Positions 20,147-29,334 of a stretch of 64,000 bases of DNA are shown here, in pieces (positions within the stretch are counted from its first letter, which is position 1; every line of letters starts with the position of its first letter). The position numbers were made by a program, and so were the translations under genes. The DNA is from Actinomycetota bacterium. GTDB taxonomy: Bacteria; Actinomycetota; Acidimicrobiia; Acidimicrobiales; RAAP-2. The stretch is from positions 1 through 64,000 of the forward strand of contig JAJPJV010000048.1 of the NCBI GenBank assembly GCA_021324045.1, in the 5' to 3' direction. The notes below the pieces were generated by a model. The model was not told the DNA's origin. It saw nothing but the letters and a program-made list of their open reading frames with translations, and did not search any database.

Positions 20147-21211
20147 CTAGTCGATGAGCGAGCGGCCGGTCAGCCGGAGGAAGACGTCTTCGAGCGTCGA
20201 GCGTCGCACCAGCGCATGCTCGTAGGGGAATTCGCGCAGGCGAACGGCTTCCAGGGCAGCATCGCCGTCGTCTGTGTAGAGCAGGACGCGGTCGGCGAGC
20301 TCCTCGACGCGGTCTGCGATCCCCGCCAGACGCTCGGCGACCCCGGTCATCCCGAGAGGCTTGCGCAGTTCGAGCACCTCCTTCGTCGAGTAACGCTCGA
20401 TCAGGCTGTGCGGGGTACCCTCGGCGGCGATCCGCCCGTCGTTCATCACGACCAGACGATCGCAGAGCTGCTCGGCCTCGTCCATGTAGTGGGTCGTGAT
20501 CACCAGGGTCACCCCCTGCGCCTTCAGCCGGTACAGACGGTCCCAGAGCAGGTGACGGGCCTGGGGGTCCAGGCCCGTCGTCGGCTCGTCGAGGATCAAC
20601 AGGTCCGGCTCCGAGACCAGGGCCCGCGCGATCGTGAGCCGGCGCTTCATGCCCCCCGACAGCGGATCGACCTTGCTGTGGGCCCGATCGGTCAGCTCGG
20701 CGAAGTCGAGCAGCCGTTTCGCCCGCTCGCGGATCACCCGACGCGGGATGTCGAAGTACCGGCCGTAGATGATGAGATTGTCGAGCACCGTCAGCTCGAG
20801 ATCGAGAGAGTCCTCCTGGGGAACGAGCCCGATGCGCGCGCGGATCTTCGCTCCGTCGACCGCGGGGTCCATGCCGAGCACCCGCAGGGTGCCTTCGCTC
20901 ACCGGGGACATGCACGCGATCATTCGCATCGTCGAGGTCTTCCCCGCCCCGTTGGGCCCGAGGAACCCGAAGGACTCCCCGAGGTAGATGTCGAAATCGA
21001 TGCCGTCGACCGCGACGATGGACCCGAAACGCTTGACCAATCCCCTGGCGCAGATGAGGGGCTCCGAGCGGACGGAACGCTGAGCGCTCGCAGCGGACGG
21101 CGCGACGGCCGGAGGCGTCCCGGCGGACGCGTCTTGGGCCCCGGGCTGACTGGCGGCTTGGACTCCGAGGCGCACGGAGGCGCCTTGTGCACCTTCAGGC
21201 TGGGGAGACAC
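20147..21211 (-). CDS. ABC exporter ATPase (NodI/DrrA-like)
   Basis: A 354-residue nucleotide-binding subunit. An atypical N-terminal extension of about 50 residues, rich in Ala/Pro/Gln/Ser, precedes the ATPase domain. Motifs are Walker A GPNGAGKT (85-92), a Q-loop VPQEDSLD, signature LSGGMKRRL, Walker B LLILDEPTTGLDP and switch His in ITTHYMDEA. The C-terminal portion (ALVRRSTLEDVFLRLTG) is typical of the DrrA/NodI group. It powers the two permeases encoded downstream. The GTG start at 21211 could be later, since the low-complexity extension is not conserved in the family. It is divergent from the permease at 21266, leaving about 54 bases for both promoters. Confidence 0.94.
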   Translation of the reverse strand: MSPQPEGAQGASVRLGVQAASQPGAQDASAGTPPAVAPSAASAQRSVRSEPLICARGLVKRFGSIVAVDGIDFDIYLGESFGFLGPNGAGKTSTMRMIACMSPVSEGTLRVLGMDPAVDGAKIRARIGLVPQEDSLDLELTVLDNLIIYGRYFDIPRRVIRERAKRLLDFAELTDRAHSKVDPLSGGMKRRLTIARALVSEPDLLILDEPTTGLDPQARHLLWDRLYRLKAQGVTLVITTHYMDEAEQLCDRLVVMNDGRIAAEGTPHSLIERYSTKEVLELRKPLGMTGVAERLAGIADRVEELADRVLLYTDDGDAALEAVRLREFPYEHALVRRSTLEDVFLRLTGRSLID

Positions 21212-21265
21212 TGTCGCCCTACGCTATCGGCCCTAGCCTGGCAGCGGCCTGGGGAGGGTGCCCGC

Positions 21266-22750
21266 GTGACGATTCTCAGCACGACGACCGGCGAGCAGGA
21301 CGGCCTGCCGACCGCCGATCAAGCGTTCCGCGTCGAGCAACACGGTATCGACTACATCGCGCCATCGGAACGGTGGGCGACGCCCAGGGATCTCGCGGGC
21401 TTCTGGGGCGGGGCGATGATCCAGGTCGAGTACTTCGTCTACGGCGCCATCCTCATGACCTTCGGGTTCACCTTCGCACAGGCCCTCAGCCTGATCCTCA
21501 TCGGCAACCTTTCCTACGTACTCCTCGGTCTTTGCAGCCTGCAAGGACCCAACGCCGGCACCACGGTCTTCGGGATCAACCGGGCAAGCTTCGGCCCGCA
21601 TGGCTCCCGCCTGATCGCGTTTTTCAACTGGTTGACCCAGATCGGGTTCGAGACCGAAGGGCTCATCCTGATCGTCGGTGCCGCAGTCGTGCTGGCCGAC
21701 AAGGCAGGGTTCCACGCGGGCACACCCGCCAAGGTCGTCTTCATCGTGGCAGCGATCACCGTCCAGGTCCTCCTCCCCTTCTTCGGCCACGCCACGATGG
21801 TGAAGGTCCTGCGCCTCTTGGTCCTCCCCTTCGTCGCGCTGTACGCGGGGCTCCTGGTGTTCGCTGTGGAGCACGCCAACCTGCATGCCGTGCACCACGG
21901 TGCCGGGTGGCAGCTCTACATGGTCGGGCTGGCCTTCAGCATCACCCTGAGCGGCCTCGGTTGGACCGAGAACGGCAACGACTACTCGCGTTATCTCCCA
22001 GAGTCGGCGTCGAAGCCCGCCATCGTCGGATGGGTCTTCGTCGGAACCGCGATCCCCCAGATCCTCGTGATGACGCTCGGCGCGGCGGTCGGGACCTTTC
22101 TGACCACGGTGGGGACCGCTCCGAACCCGTTCCAGCCGTTCGCCCACACCAGCACCATCGCCTCGTGGTTCGTCGTCGTGTTCCTGGTCTTGTCCATCGT
22201 CCAGCTCTTCGCGATCAACAGCCTCGACCTGTACTCCTCGGGCGTCACGCTGCAGGCCATCGGCATCCATATCAAGCGCTCCTACGCGGTCCTCGTCGAT
22301 TCGGCGATCTGCCTGGGCATCACCTCCTTCGCCGTCTTCAACTCGTCCTTCAACACCTTGCTCAAGGACTTCGTCGACGTCGTCATCGTCTGGATCGCTC
22401 CTTGGATGGCGATCTTCTTGGTCGATTGGGGCCTCCGGCACTTCCGCTATGCGGCCTCGCACCTCCAGCGCACCGATCGAACCAGCATCTATTGGGCGAC
22501 CGGCGGCGTGAACTGGAACGCCATCGGCGCCGAGCTCTTCGGGATGGTCGCGTCGTTCTCCGCGCTCTCGCCGACCTTCCACGTGCCGACCTGGATGAAC
22601 GCCATCACCGTGCACACCGGGGGAGCCGACTTCAGCGTGTTCACCGGCATCGCTGGCGGAGCGCTGGCGTACGTGCTGGCGGAGCTGGCGACCGGACGGG
22701 TGAAGCACCAAGTCGCTGCCCAGGAGCGGCTCCTCGCCCAGCGGGCGTAG
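21266..22750 (+). CDS. NCS1-family cytosine/purine permease
   Basis: A 494-residue transporter with about twelve transmembrane helices. The GTG at 21266 is chosen because GGGGAGGG lies just upstream. The N-terminal pattern IDYIAPSERWATPRDLAGFW and the helix with GPNAGTTVFGINRASFGPHG match nucleobase:cation symporter-1 proteins, where this GPxxG/R region contributes to substrate binding. GLGWTENGNDYSRYLP is another family signature. NCS1 proteins import cytosine, purines, allantoin, hydantoins or thiamine with H+ or Na+. The convergent phosphoribosyltransferase gene 20 bases downstream points to a nucleobase substrate that is salvaged on entry. Confidence 0.93.
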   Translation: MTILSTTTGEQDGLPTADQAFRVEQHGIDYIAPSERWATPRDLAGFWGGAMIQVEYFVYGAILMTFGFTFAQALSLILIGNLSYVLLGLCSLQGPNAGTTVFGINRASFGPHGSRLIAFFNWLTQIGFETEGLILIVGAAVVLADKAGFHAGTPAKVVFIVAAITVQVLLPFFGHATMVKVLRLLVLPFVALYAGLLVFAVEHANLHAVHHGAGWQLYMVGLAFSITLSGLGWTENGNDYSRYLPESASKPAIVGWVFVGTAIPQILVMTLGAAVGTFLTTVGTAPNPFQPFAHTSTIASWFVVVFLVLSIVQLFAINSLDLYSSGVTLQAIGIHIKRSYAVLVDSAICLGITSFAVFNSSFNTLLKDFVDVVIVWIAPWMAIFLVDWGLRHFRYAASHLQRTDRTSIYWATGGVNWNAIGAELFGMVASFSALSPTFHVPTWMNAITVHTGGADFSVFTGIAGGALAYVLAELATGRVKHQVAAQERLLAQRA

Positions 22751-22770
22751 ACCAAGCGGGCCCTGGGCGC

Positions 22771-23508
22771 TCAGACGGTCTCGGTCGGCAGCGTTCCCGG
22801 GCCGCCCTCCCACTCCTCGACCAGCCCGCCGGGGCCCGGACGGAAGAGCGGGATCGCACCCAGCGCCTGGACCATGGTGGCGTCGGCGCCGAGGGTCGTC
22901 CGCCAGCCTGAGCCTTCGGTCACGAGCGCGCCGATCACCACGGGCTCGGCGCCGACGCGCCGCATGAGGTTCAGCGCGGCGCGCGTCGATGCCCCGGTCG
23001 ACACCACGTCGTCGACGACGGCCACCCGCCGTCCCTGCACCACGGGCACCCGCGCGCGGTCGAGGAGGAGCCGCTGCTGCGCGTCGGTGGTGATGGACCG
23101 GACCGGCTCCGCGACGGCATCGGCCAGATGGATCTTCGGGGTCTTGTGCAAGATCACGTAGTCCTCGAACCCCAGCGCCTTGCTCACCTCGATGGCGATG
23201 GGAATGCCCATCGTGGCCACGGACACCACGACCTCGGGACGATGTGGCGCCAGCTTGGCGGCAAGCTCGGTGCCGGCCCGCTCGGCGAAGGAGACCCCGA
23301 GGTCCACGGTGATCAGCAGAGCAATCGTGAGATCCGGCGCAATGGGAACGAGCGGGACCACGACGTCTTGGGACCCCACCTTGATGGTGTAGGTCGCCCG
23401 ATCCCCGCCGAAGGCCGGGCCGCCCGATCCTGGTCGCGCCGGCCCTGAGGGGGTCACGGTCGCGTCCGGCGAACGCGAAGCCCCTCGCAGATCACCTTCA
23501 CCATGCAT
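22771..23508 (-). CDS. Purine-type phosphoribosyltransferase
   Basis: A 245-residue type I PRTase. The PRPP-binding signature is VAVVDDVVSTGAS (about 165-177), with an upstream PPi loop region VSVATMGIPIAIEVSKALG and a hood segment near the N-terminus. It is longer than adenine PRTases (about 180) and resembles the extended members found beside nucleobase permeases. It joins a free base to PRPP to form the nucleotide. It converges with the NCS1 permease (20-base gap) and lies five bases downstream of the Fur-family gene on the same strand. The ATG at 23508 is chosen; base specificity cannot be read from the sequence. Confidence 0.88.
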   Translation of the reverse strand: MHGEGDLRGASRSPDATVTPSGPARPGSGGPAFGGDRATYTIKVGSQDVVVPLVPIAPDLTIALLITVDLGVSFAERAGTELAAKLAPHRPEVVVSVATMGIPIAIEVSKALGFEDYVILHKTPKIHLADAVAEPVRSITTDAQQRLLLDRARVPVVQGRRVAVVDDVVSTGASTRAALNLMRRVGAEPVVIGALVTEGSGWRTTLGADATMVQALGAIPLFRPGPGGLVEEWEGGPGTLPTETV

Positions 23509-23513
23509 GCCGC

Positions 23514-23975
23514 TCACGAGGAGCAACGAGCGCAGCGACCCTGGATGGCGAAATGGTATGGATCGATGACGAACCCGAGCTTCTCCTTGGCAGCCTTGGC
23601 AAGCCCCCGCAGCAGCTCGCCAGGGGCTTCGATCGTCACCCCGCACTCCTCGCAGATGAGGTGCGCGTGCGCGGTGGAAGCCAGGTGGTAGGTCGCGGGT
23701 CCGTGGCCGAGGTGCGAGTGCACGATGACGCCCAGCCGCTGGAGCTCCTCGAGGTTCCGATAGATCGTCGAGAGGTGCACATCGGGAGCGCGCCGCTGGA
23801 CGGCCGCAGCGAGCTCCTCGGCAGTGCAGTGACCTTCAGACTCGAAGAGCGCGTCGAGCAGGATCCGCCGGGACGGCGTCGCGCGCCCCCCGCTCGCTCG
23901 CAGAAGGGCGAGGACGTCATCGGCGGATCGGGGAGCCGTACCGGGCGGAGCGACGGAAGCCGCCGGCTTGCTCAT
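23514..23975 (-). CDS. Fur-family metal-dependent regulator
   Basis: A 153-residue regulator. The winged-helix DNA-binding part (about 20-100) contains GGRATPSRRILLDAL and the recognition segment HLSTIYRNLEELQRLGV. The dimerisation part has the zinc site CEECG (Cys108, Cys111) and CARC (Cys148, Cys151), with histidines in HAHLICEE and DPYHF for the regulatory metal. Fur, Zur, PerR and Nur cannot be told apart reliably here; the four-Cys structural zinc fits most groups. It is followed immediately by the phosphoribosyltransferase gene and is divergent from the PrimPol/ligase operon, so it may control either. The ATG at 23975 is preferred, although its GGAG is only two bases away. Confidence 0.9.
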   Translation of the reverse strand: MSKPAASVAPPGTAPRSADDVLALLRASGGRATPSRRILLDALFESEGHCTAEELAAAVQRRAPDVHLSTIYRNLEELQRLGVIVHSHLGHGPATYHLASTAHAHLICEECGVTIEAPGELLRGLAKAAKEKLGFVIDPYHFAIQGRCARCSS

Positions 23976-24114
23976 TGCTCCGCTGGTCGAGCGAGCGTGC
24001 CCACGGCACCAGGATAGACGGCGACCCCCACCCCACAGAGCCTTCCGGGCCGACGGCGCCTGCGCCCGTTGCCGGGGAACCACGGCCAGGGAAAAGCGGT
24101 GGGAAGATCGCGGC

Positions 24115-25137
24115 GTGTCATCCCGAGCACGCTCGACCGCCGAGGCACTGGTCGAGGCCGACGGTCGCCACGTCAGGATCTCGAACCCCCACAAGATCTT
24201 CTTTCCTGCCATCGGTGCCACCAAGCTCGACCTCGCCCGTTATTACCTGGCGGTCGCCCCGTCGTTGATGAACGTCGCGCGTGGACGGCCGGCTTTGCTC
24301 GAGCGTTTCCCCGACGGTGCCACCGGCAAGTCCTTCTTCCAAAAGCGGGTCCCTCGCGACGCCCCGGATTGGCTCACCACCACGACCGTGTCGACACCGA
24401 ATGGCACGCGATCGAAGGCCCTGGTCGTCGCGGACATCGCGCACGTCTTGTACGCCGTGAACCTCGGATGCATCGGGCTGCACCTGTGGCCCTTCGTCGC
24501 CAGCGACCCCGATCACGCCGACGAGCTCCGGATCGACCTCGATCCCCAGCCCGGCGTCGGCTTCGACGAGGCGCGCCTGGCCGCGCAATGGACGCGCACC
24601 CTTTTGGCCGAGTTCTCCCTGACCGGATTCCCCAAGACGACCGGAGGACGCGGCCTGCATGTCTGCATCCGCCTCCAGCGGCGATGGACCTCCACGGAGG
24701 TTCGCGCGGCAGCGCTTGCGCTCGGACGGGAGCTCGAGCGTCGTCACCCGAACCTCGTCACGACGCAGTGGTGGAAGGAGGAACGCGGCGCTCGGGTCTT
24801 CGTCGACTTCAACCAGAACGCTCCGCACAAGACGCTCTTCGCTGCCTGGTGCGCCCGTCCCCGAAGCGGCGGCCAGGTCTCCACGCCGCTTCGTTGGGAC
24901 GAGGTCGATGCCGTCGACCCCGAGGACTTGACCATCGAGACCGTGCCGCGTCGCCTTGCCGAAGGGGGCGATCCGTGGGCACGGATGCCCTCGACGCTGC
25001 AGTCGCTCGATCCCTTGCTCGAGCTCGCGGCGCGCCAGCGCGCCTCGGGCCTTGCCGACGCCCCGTGGCCACCGGAATACCCCAAGCAGCCCGGCGAGCC
25101 GCCGCGGGTCGCTCCGAGCCGGGCACGACGGAGCTGA
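24115..25137 (+). CDS. LigD/PrimPol-type polymerase (AEP superfamily)
   Basis: A 340-residue archaeo-eukaryotic primase-type polymerase related to the LigD polymerase domain. The catalytic metal ligands are Asp141 and Asp143 (RIDLDPQPG) and Asp231 (FVDFNQN), with the conserved His182 in GRGLHVCI. It lacks ligase and phosphoesterase domains. It is followed one base later by an ATP-dependent ligase, the same arrangement as the mycobacterial Prim-PolC/LigC pair, which fills short gaps, preferring ribonucleotides, and seals them during excision repair. The GTG at 24115 sits just before the conserved N-terminus. No Ku gene is present in the window. Confidence 0.92.
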   Translation: MSSRARSTAEALVEADGRHVRISNPHKIFFPAIGATKLDLARYYLAVAPSLMNVARGRPALLERFPDGATGKSFFQKRVPRDAPDWLTTTTVSTPNGTRSKALVVADIAHVLYAVNLGCIGLHLWPFVASDPDHADELRIDLDPQPGVGFDEARLAAQWTRTLLAEFSLTGFPKTTGGRGLHVCIRLQRRWTSTEVRAAALALGRELERRHPNLVTTQWWKEERGARVFVDFNQNAPHKTLFAAWCARPRSGGQVSTPLRWDEVDAVDPEDLTIETVPRRLAEGGDPWARMPSTLQSLDPLLELAARQRASGLADAPWPPEYPKQPGEPPRVAPSRARRS

Positions 25138-25138
25138 C

Positions 25139-26242
25139 ATGGCTCTCCCCATCTCCCCGCCGGTCGCGCCGATGCTGGCCAAAGTGGTTCGCGAGCTGCC
25201 GATGGGCGAGGGGCTCTTCTACGAACCCAAGTGGGACGGCTTCCGCTGCATCGTGTTCCGGGACGAAGAGATGGTCGAGCTCGGCAGCAGGAACGAGCGC
25301 CCGCTCACCCGCTACTTCCCCGAGCTCCTCGAACCGCTCCGCCAGAACCTCCCGCACCGCTGCGTCATCGACGGCGAGATCGTGGTCGTGGGGCCGGCCG
25401 GCCTCGACTTCGATGCGTTGACCCAGCGCATCCACCCGGCGCCGTCCCGGGTGCGCCTTCTCAGCACGACGACGCCCGCATCCTTTGTCGCCTTCGATGT
25501 CCTGGCACTCGGAGACGACGACCTGCGCGCGCTGGGCTACGAGCAGCGGCGCCGGCGTCTCGAGGCAGCCCTCGCCGACGCAACAGCCCCCGTGCACCTC
25601 ACGCCGGTGACCACGGACCCAGTGGTCGCCGCCGATTGGTTCTCCCGCTTCGAGGGTGCAGGGCTCGACGGCCTCGTCGTCAAGCCCGCAACGCTCACCT
25701 ACCGGCCCGGGCAGCGGGCCATGTGGAAGGTGAAGCACGAACGAAGCGCCGACTGCGTCGTCGGCGGCTTTCGCTGGCACAGCCAGCGTGGCGACGGCCA
25801 GGTCGTCGGTTCGCTGCTCCTGGGCCTCTACGACGCGCAAGGGAGGCTCCATCACGTGGGCGTCGCTTCGGGGTTCTCGGCAGCCCGCCGCAAGGAACTC
25901 ACCACCTTGCTGCACCCGTACCTCGCCGATGCAGCGGCCTTCGAGGAGCATCCCTGGAACACTGCAACCCTCGAAGAGGACCTCGCACGTGGGGTCGGCG
26001 GTCCGGCAAGCCGGGTGCCCGGTGCGGCGAGCCGCTGGAGCGCCGGCAAGGATCTGCGCTGGGTTCCCCTGCGCCCCGAGCTCGTGGTCGAGGTCGCCTA
26101 CGACCATCTCCAGGGCAGCCGATTCCGCCATGCCACCTCTCTCCGACGGTTCCGACCCGACCGATCGCCCCGGTCGTGCACCTATGCCCAGCTCGAGACC
26201 CCAGTCCCAGCGGAGCTCGGCGCCTTGTTCGGCACAGGCTGA
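25139..26242 (+). CDS. ATP-dependent DNA ligase (LigC-like)
   Basis: A 367-residue ligase with the nucleophile Lys31 in YEPKWDGFR, motif RNERPLTRYFPEL (III-like), DGEIV (motif IIIa/IV region), LDGLVVKP (IV) and WKVKHERSADCVVGGF (V), then an OB-fold domain with KDLRWVPLRPELVVEVAYD. It lacks polymerase and phosphoesterase domains, as LigC does. It forms a tight operon with the PrimPol gene, with its ATG one base after that stop. Sealing of gaps filled by that polymerase is the likely role. It converges with an exonuclease gene ten bases downstream. Confidence 0.94.
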   Translation: MALPISPPVAPMLAKVVRELPMGEGLFYEPKWDGFRCIVFRDEEMVELGSRNERPLTRYFPELLEPLRQNLPHRCVIDGEIVVVGPAGLDFDALTQRIHPAPSRVRLLSTTTPASFVAFDVLALGDDDLRALGYEQRRRRLEAALADATAPVHLTPVTTDPVVAADWFSRFEGAGLDGLVVKPATLTYRPGQRAMWKVKHERSADCVVGGFRWHSQRGDGQVVGSLLLGLYDAQGRLHHVGVASGFSAARRKELTTLLHPYLADAAAFEEHPWNTATLEEDLARGVGGPASRVPGAASRWSAGKDLRWVPLRPELVVEVAYDHLQGSRFRHATSLRRFRPDRSPRSCTYAQLETPVPAELGALFGTG

Positions 26243-26252
26243 GTGGCTGGCC

Positions 26253-27203
26253 TCAGCGCCCCCCGGTGCGCAGGGCGGCGATGGCGGCCGCTCGCTCGGC
26301 CAACGCGGGGTCGCCGAGATAGCGACAAACGTCCTCGAAGCGCCGGGTTGGACCGCGCCACGCAAGCCGCGAGGCCGAGCTGAGCAGCGACCGATCGATG
26401 CGCAGCGTGGCAAGCACACGGAAGAGCTCCGCGAGGTCGCGCTGGGTCGCCAGGCTCGTCGCGAGGCGATCCGCCCCTCGCAGGAGCTCCCGCACCTTCG
26501 GATCCCAGTCGGAGAGCGCGTCGGGGATCGCGTCGATGGTCCCGTAACGGGCGAGGACCACCGCGGCAGACTTCGGCCCCCACCCGCGAATGCCGGAAAA
26601 GCCGTCGGCTGCGTCGCCGACGAGCGCCAGCCAATCGGGGATCGAACCGGGCCCCACGCCGAACTTCCGTCGCACGCCCTCTTCGTCGAGCACCGTCCCT
26701 CTCCGGGGGTCGACCTGCACCACCCGGCTCGTCACGACGCACTGCGCGAGGTCCTTGTCCGGGGTGCACAGCAGGATCTGCTCCACCTTGCGGTCGGCTG
26801 CGGCGACCGCGGCGGCGGACGCCAGGGCGTCGTCGGCCTCGAGCTCGACCATGGGCCACACCGTGACGCCGAGGGCGTCGAGCCCATCCTCGAGCAGGCC
26901 GAACTGGGCCTTGAGCTCGGGGGGAACGGACTCCCCGTTCTTGTAGGAGGGCCACAGCTCGTTGCGGAACGACTCGATGACGTGGTCGGTTGCAACGCCG
27001 ACATGGGTCGCGCCGTCCGCGAGCATGCGCAGGACCGATTGCAGCACGCCCCGCGTCGCGCCAACCTCAGCGCCGTCCTGGGCGACGCGAGGCGGTTGAC
27101 CGAAGAACTGCCGGAAGAGCTCGTAGGTGCCGTCGAGGAGATGGACTTGCACCGGCACAGCATGCCAACCGAGCTCCTGTGGTGCAGAAACCGCTTGGTG
27201 CAT
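26253..27203 (-). CDS. 5'-3' exonuclease / flap endonuclease-like (PolA N-terminal domain type)
   Basis: A 316-residue stand-alone relative of the PolA 5' nuclease domain. Visible landmarks are LLDGTYELFR with the first metal Asp, ELEADDALASAA, CTPDKDLAQCV (acidic metal cluster), and the helix-hairpin-helix GDAADGFSGIRGWGPKSAAVVL that grips DNA. Such proteins cut 5' flaps and RNA-DNA junctions during repair and Okazaki processing. The ATG at 27203 is an upper limit for the start; the GTG at 27152, directly before the conserved VHLLDGTY, is a likely alternative. Convergent placement with the PrimPol/ligase operon suggests a common short-patch repair theme. Confidence 0.9.
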   Translation of the reverse strand: MHQAVSAPQELGWHAVPVQVHLLDGTYELFRQFFGQPPRVAQDGAEVGATRGVLQSVLRMLADGATHVGVATDHVIESFRNELWPSYKNGESVPPELKAQFGLLEDGLDALGVTVWPMVELEADDALASAAAVAAADRKVEQILLCTPDKDLAQCVVTSRVVQVDPRRGTVLDEEGVRRKFGVGPGSIPDWLALVGDAADGFSGIRGWGPKSAAVVLARYGTIDAIPDALSDWDPKVRELLRGADRLATSLATQRDLAELFRVLATLRIDRSLLSSASRLAWRGPTRRFEDVCRYLGDPALAERAAAIAALRTGGR

Positions 27204-27238
27204 GCGTGGAGCCGGTAGTGTTGAGGCGGGAGTCAATT

Positions 27239-27268
27239 CCCTTCTGGATTGGTCCCTTCTGGATTGGT
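27239..27268. repeat. Perfect 15-bp tandem duplication
   Basis: Two adjacent identical 15-base units (27239-27253 and 27254-27268) lie about 35 bases upstream of the exonuclease start. They are AT-richer than their surroundings. A slippage duplication or a paired regulator site are both possible. Confidence 0.6.
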
Positions 27269-27290
27269 GTGCTGCCAACGGCAGTGGTTC

Positions 27291-27329
27291 CCGCACCACC
27301 GACTGGTCCCCCCTCAGCCGGTGGTGCGG
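27291..27329. repeat. 11-bp perfect inverted repeat with 17-base loop
   Basis: The arms are 27291-27301 and 27319-27329. The repeat lies between the 3' end of the membrane glycosyltransferase-like gene and the exonuclease promoter on the minus strand. It may act as a terminator, but there is no T-tract. Confidence 0.45.
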
Positions 27330-27414
27330 CACCAGTCCTCGGTTGCCCTCTGCTCCGGGCCTTCGGCATCCAGCGAGCGAGGTACCCCGACGAGTGCCGC
27401 CCGTCCTGGGCGAC

Positions 27415-29325
27415 TCAGCCGCCAGCGGCGTGGCGCCTCCCCGTCCACACCATGAGCGGGGAGGTCGAAAGGCTCCGAGGGTTCGCGTCGTATGCCTCGA
27501 CCAGCCATCGTGCGCCGAACTGGGGGGCCGTGGCCGTCGCGTGGGGAGGCGGGTCCAGCCGAACCGTCTCAGAGGCATGGGGGCCGACAACGAAGGGTCG
27601 GTGATCGGCGGGGGTCCAGAAGCCCGCGGGGTTGTCGCCTGCATTGACCAGGAAGTGAGGCGTGATGGTCGACCCCGTACGGTTGGTCACCACCACCGTG
27701 AGGCCAGAGAGGGCCGATCCGTGCTTGGTGGTCGAGACCGATCTGACCTCGAGCTGCATCGGTGGCCCGACGAACGCGAGCGCGGAGGCAATCGCCACCC
27801 CGAGCACCGGGAGCGCGACGAGGGCCCGCATCGAGCGCGCGCCGGCGCGAGCGAACGACGCGCGAAGGAACTGCAACGAAGAACGCGGCCTGACGGTGGG
27901 CGAGGACGTCGGCGCACGTGGTCCCTGCACATCGACGACCCGCCCGACCGGCTTGACGGTGAACAAGGCGACGGCCGCCACCGGGAACAGGTCGACCAGG
28001 TAGCTCGAGAGGCTACGCGGGGCGAAGAAGAACACGACCGGCACGAGTAGCGGCCATGCGCGTTTGAGCACCGAGTACCAGACCACGAAGCTGACGAGCG
28101 TCCCGAGCAGGGCGAAGACCGCAGCGACGTCGAGCAGCGAGAGGTTCACCCCGCCGGTGATGCCATGGGTCGCCAACGACACGAGCCCCTGGCCGTCTGC
28201 GACCATCGGTTCGATGAAGGGCGTCAGGGTTCCCTTCAGCCACGCCGCGGGAGCCCAGACGATGAACGGCGCGTTGACGAGGGTGAAGATGCCGGCGACG
28301 ATGGCGACGTAGCGAGCGGCGGTGCCCACCGGAGGGCGGCCGCTGCGCCGTGCCTCCAGGGCGATCCCGATCACGAGGAACGGCAGGCAGAACCACGCGA
28401 GCTGCTTGATCGTGCACGCCACGCCGAGCGCCACGGGACCGAGCCAGTTGGCGATCCCTGCGGCCCTTCCGGTGGCGAAGCGGTCCCAGCGCCACGTTGC
28501 GAGGATGAGGAACGGGATGACCGCGGCGTCGGTGCCACCGGAACTGAACATCCCGATGAACAACGGGCTCACCGCGAGCAGCCCGGCCACCCAGCGCAGA
28601 GAGGAAGGGAGCAGGGCGAAGAGCACGACGACGCTGAGCAGCCATGCCGTCAGATCGACCCAGTCGACGGTCTGGTGATGGACGCCAAGTATCAGTGCGG
28701 GAATGTCGACGAGGAACGATCCGGCCGGGTACGAGACGTGGGTGACGTGACCTCCGGTGACCGTATAGGTCCAGTAGCGCGCGGGCTCGCTGAACATCGA
28801 GGCCGCTGCGGCCATTGAGGTCGTGTAGGGGTCCCGACCATGGAGCAGGGTGCGTGCTGCGAGGTCGTCGAACGCCGCCGCGTCGGTCAGGTAGAAGTGC
28901 CGGGTGTGGATGGCGATCGACTGGGACGCCGACGCTCCCGACATCGCAGCGACCATCCCACCGAGTTGCAGCCCCCGCAGCCTCGGGCTGGAGACGAGCC
29001 ACGACCCCAGGACCCCGAGGATGCCCACGATGACGAGCAGGGGAGCGAGAGCCGACGCGATCGGCCCCGCCCACCAGAAGTGCCACAGGTTGAAGCCGCC
29101 CACCATGACCCCGAACCAGACGAGGGTCCACGCGAAGCGCTCGGCTGGATAAAGCCGACGGCCTTCCTCGACCTGGATCGCCCCGATCTCGTCGTCAGGA
29201 CCAGGGGCTTCGACGGCTGAGCGAAGGAAGAGCCCGATGCGAGCCGCTCCCGGAGCAGGGCTGCCGTCCGCCTCCGGAACCGGGGTGGGGTCCATCGAGG
29301 ACATGGGCGGCAAGTCTGCCATCAT
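27415..29325 (-). CDS. Polytopic membrane protein, GT-C/GT87-like glycosyltransferase candidate
   Basis: A 636-residue protein from the ATG at 29325, with ATGs at 29304 and 29295 as alternatives. About ten hydrophobic helices follow a hydrophilic N-terminus. The first external loop contains FYLTDAAAFDDLAARTLLHGRDPYTTS, and a second loop ends in VTHVSYPAG. The D-rich loop and GRDPY motif resemble polyprenyl-phosphate-sugar-dependent GT-C enzymes, but I cannot assign a family firmly. The C-terminus (after a helix near residue 515) is a soluble, probably external, beta-rich domain of about 110 residues. The start lies only ten bases from the divergent methyltransferase start, so the promoters must overlap coding sequence. 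Confidence 0.75.
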   Translation of the reverse strand: MMADLPPMSSMDPTPVPEADGSPAPGAARIGLFLRSAVEAPGPDDEIGAIQVEEGRRLYPAERFAWTLVWFGVMVGGFNLWHFWWAGPIASALAPLLVIVGILGVLGSWLVSSPRLRGLQLGGMVAAMSGASASQSIAIHTRHFYLTDAAAFDDLAARTLLHGRDPYTTSMAAAASMFSEPARYWTYTVTGGHVTHVSYPAGSFLVDIPALILGVHHQTVDWVDLTAWLLSVVVLFALLPSSLRWVAGLLAVSPLFIGMFSSGGTDAAVIPFLILATWRWDRFATGRAAGIANWLGPVALGVACTIKQLAWFCLPFLVIGIALEARRSGRPPVGTAARYVAIVAGIFTLVNAPFIVWAPAAWLKGTLTPFIEPMVADGQGLVSLATHGITGGVNLSLLDVAAVFALLGTLVSFVVWYSVLKRAWPLLVPVVFFFAPRSLSSYLVDLFPVAAVALFTVKPVGRVVDVQGPRAPTSSPTVRPRSSLQFLRASFARAGARSMRALVALPVLGVAIASALAFVGPPMQLEVRSVSTTKHGSALSGLTVVVTNRTGSTITPHFLVNAGDNPAGFWTPADHRPFVVGPHASETVRLDPPPHATATAPQFGARWLVEAYDANPRSLSTSPLMVWTGRRHAAGG

Positions 29326-29334
29326 TGTTGCGGC

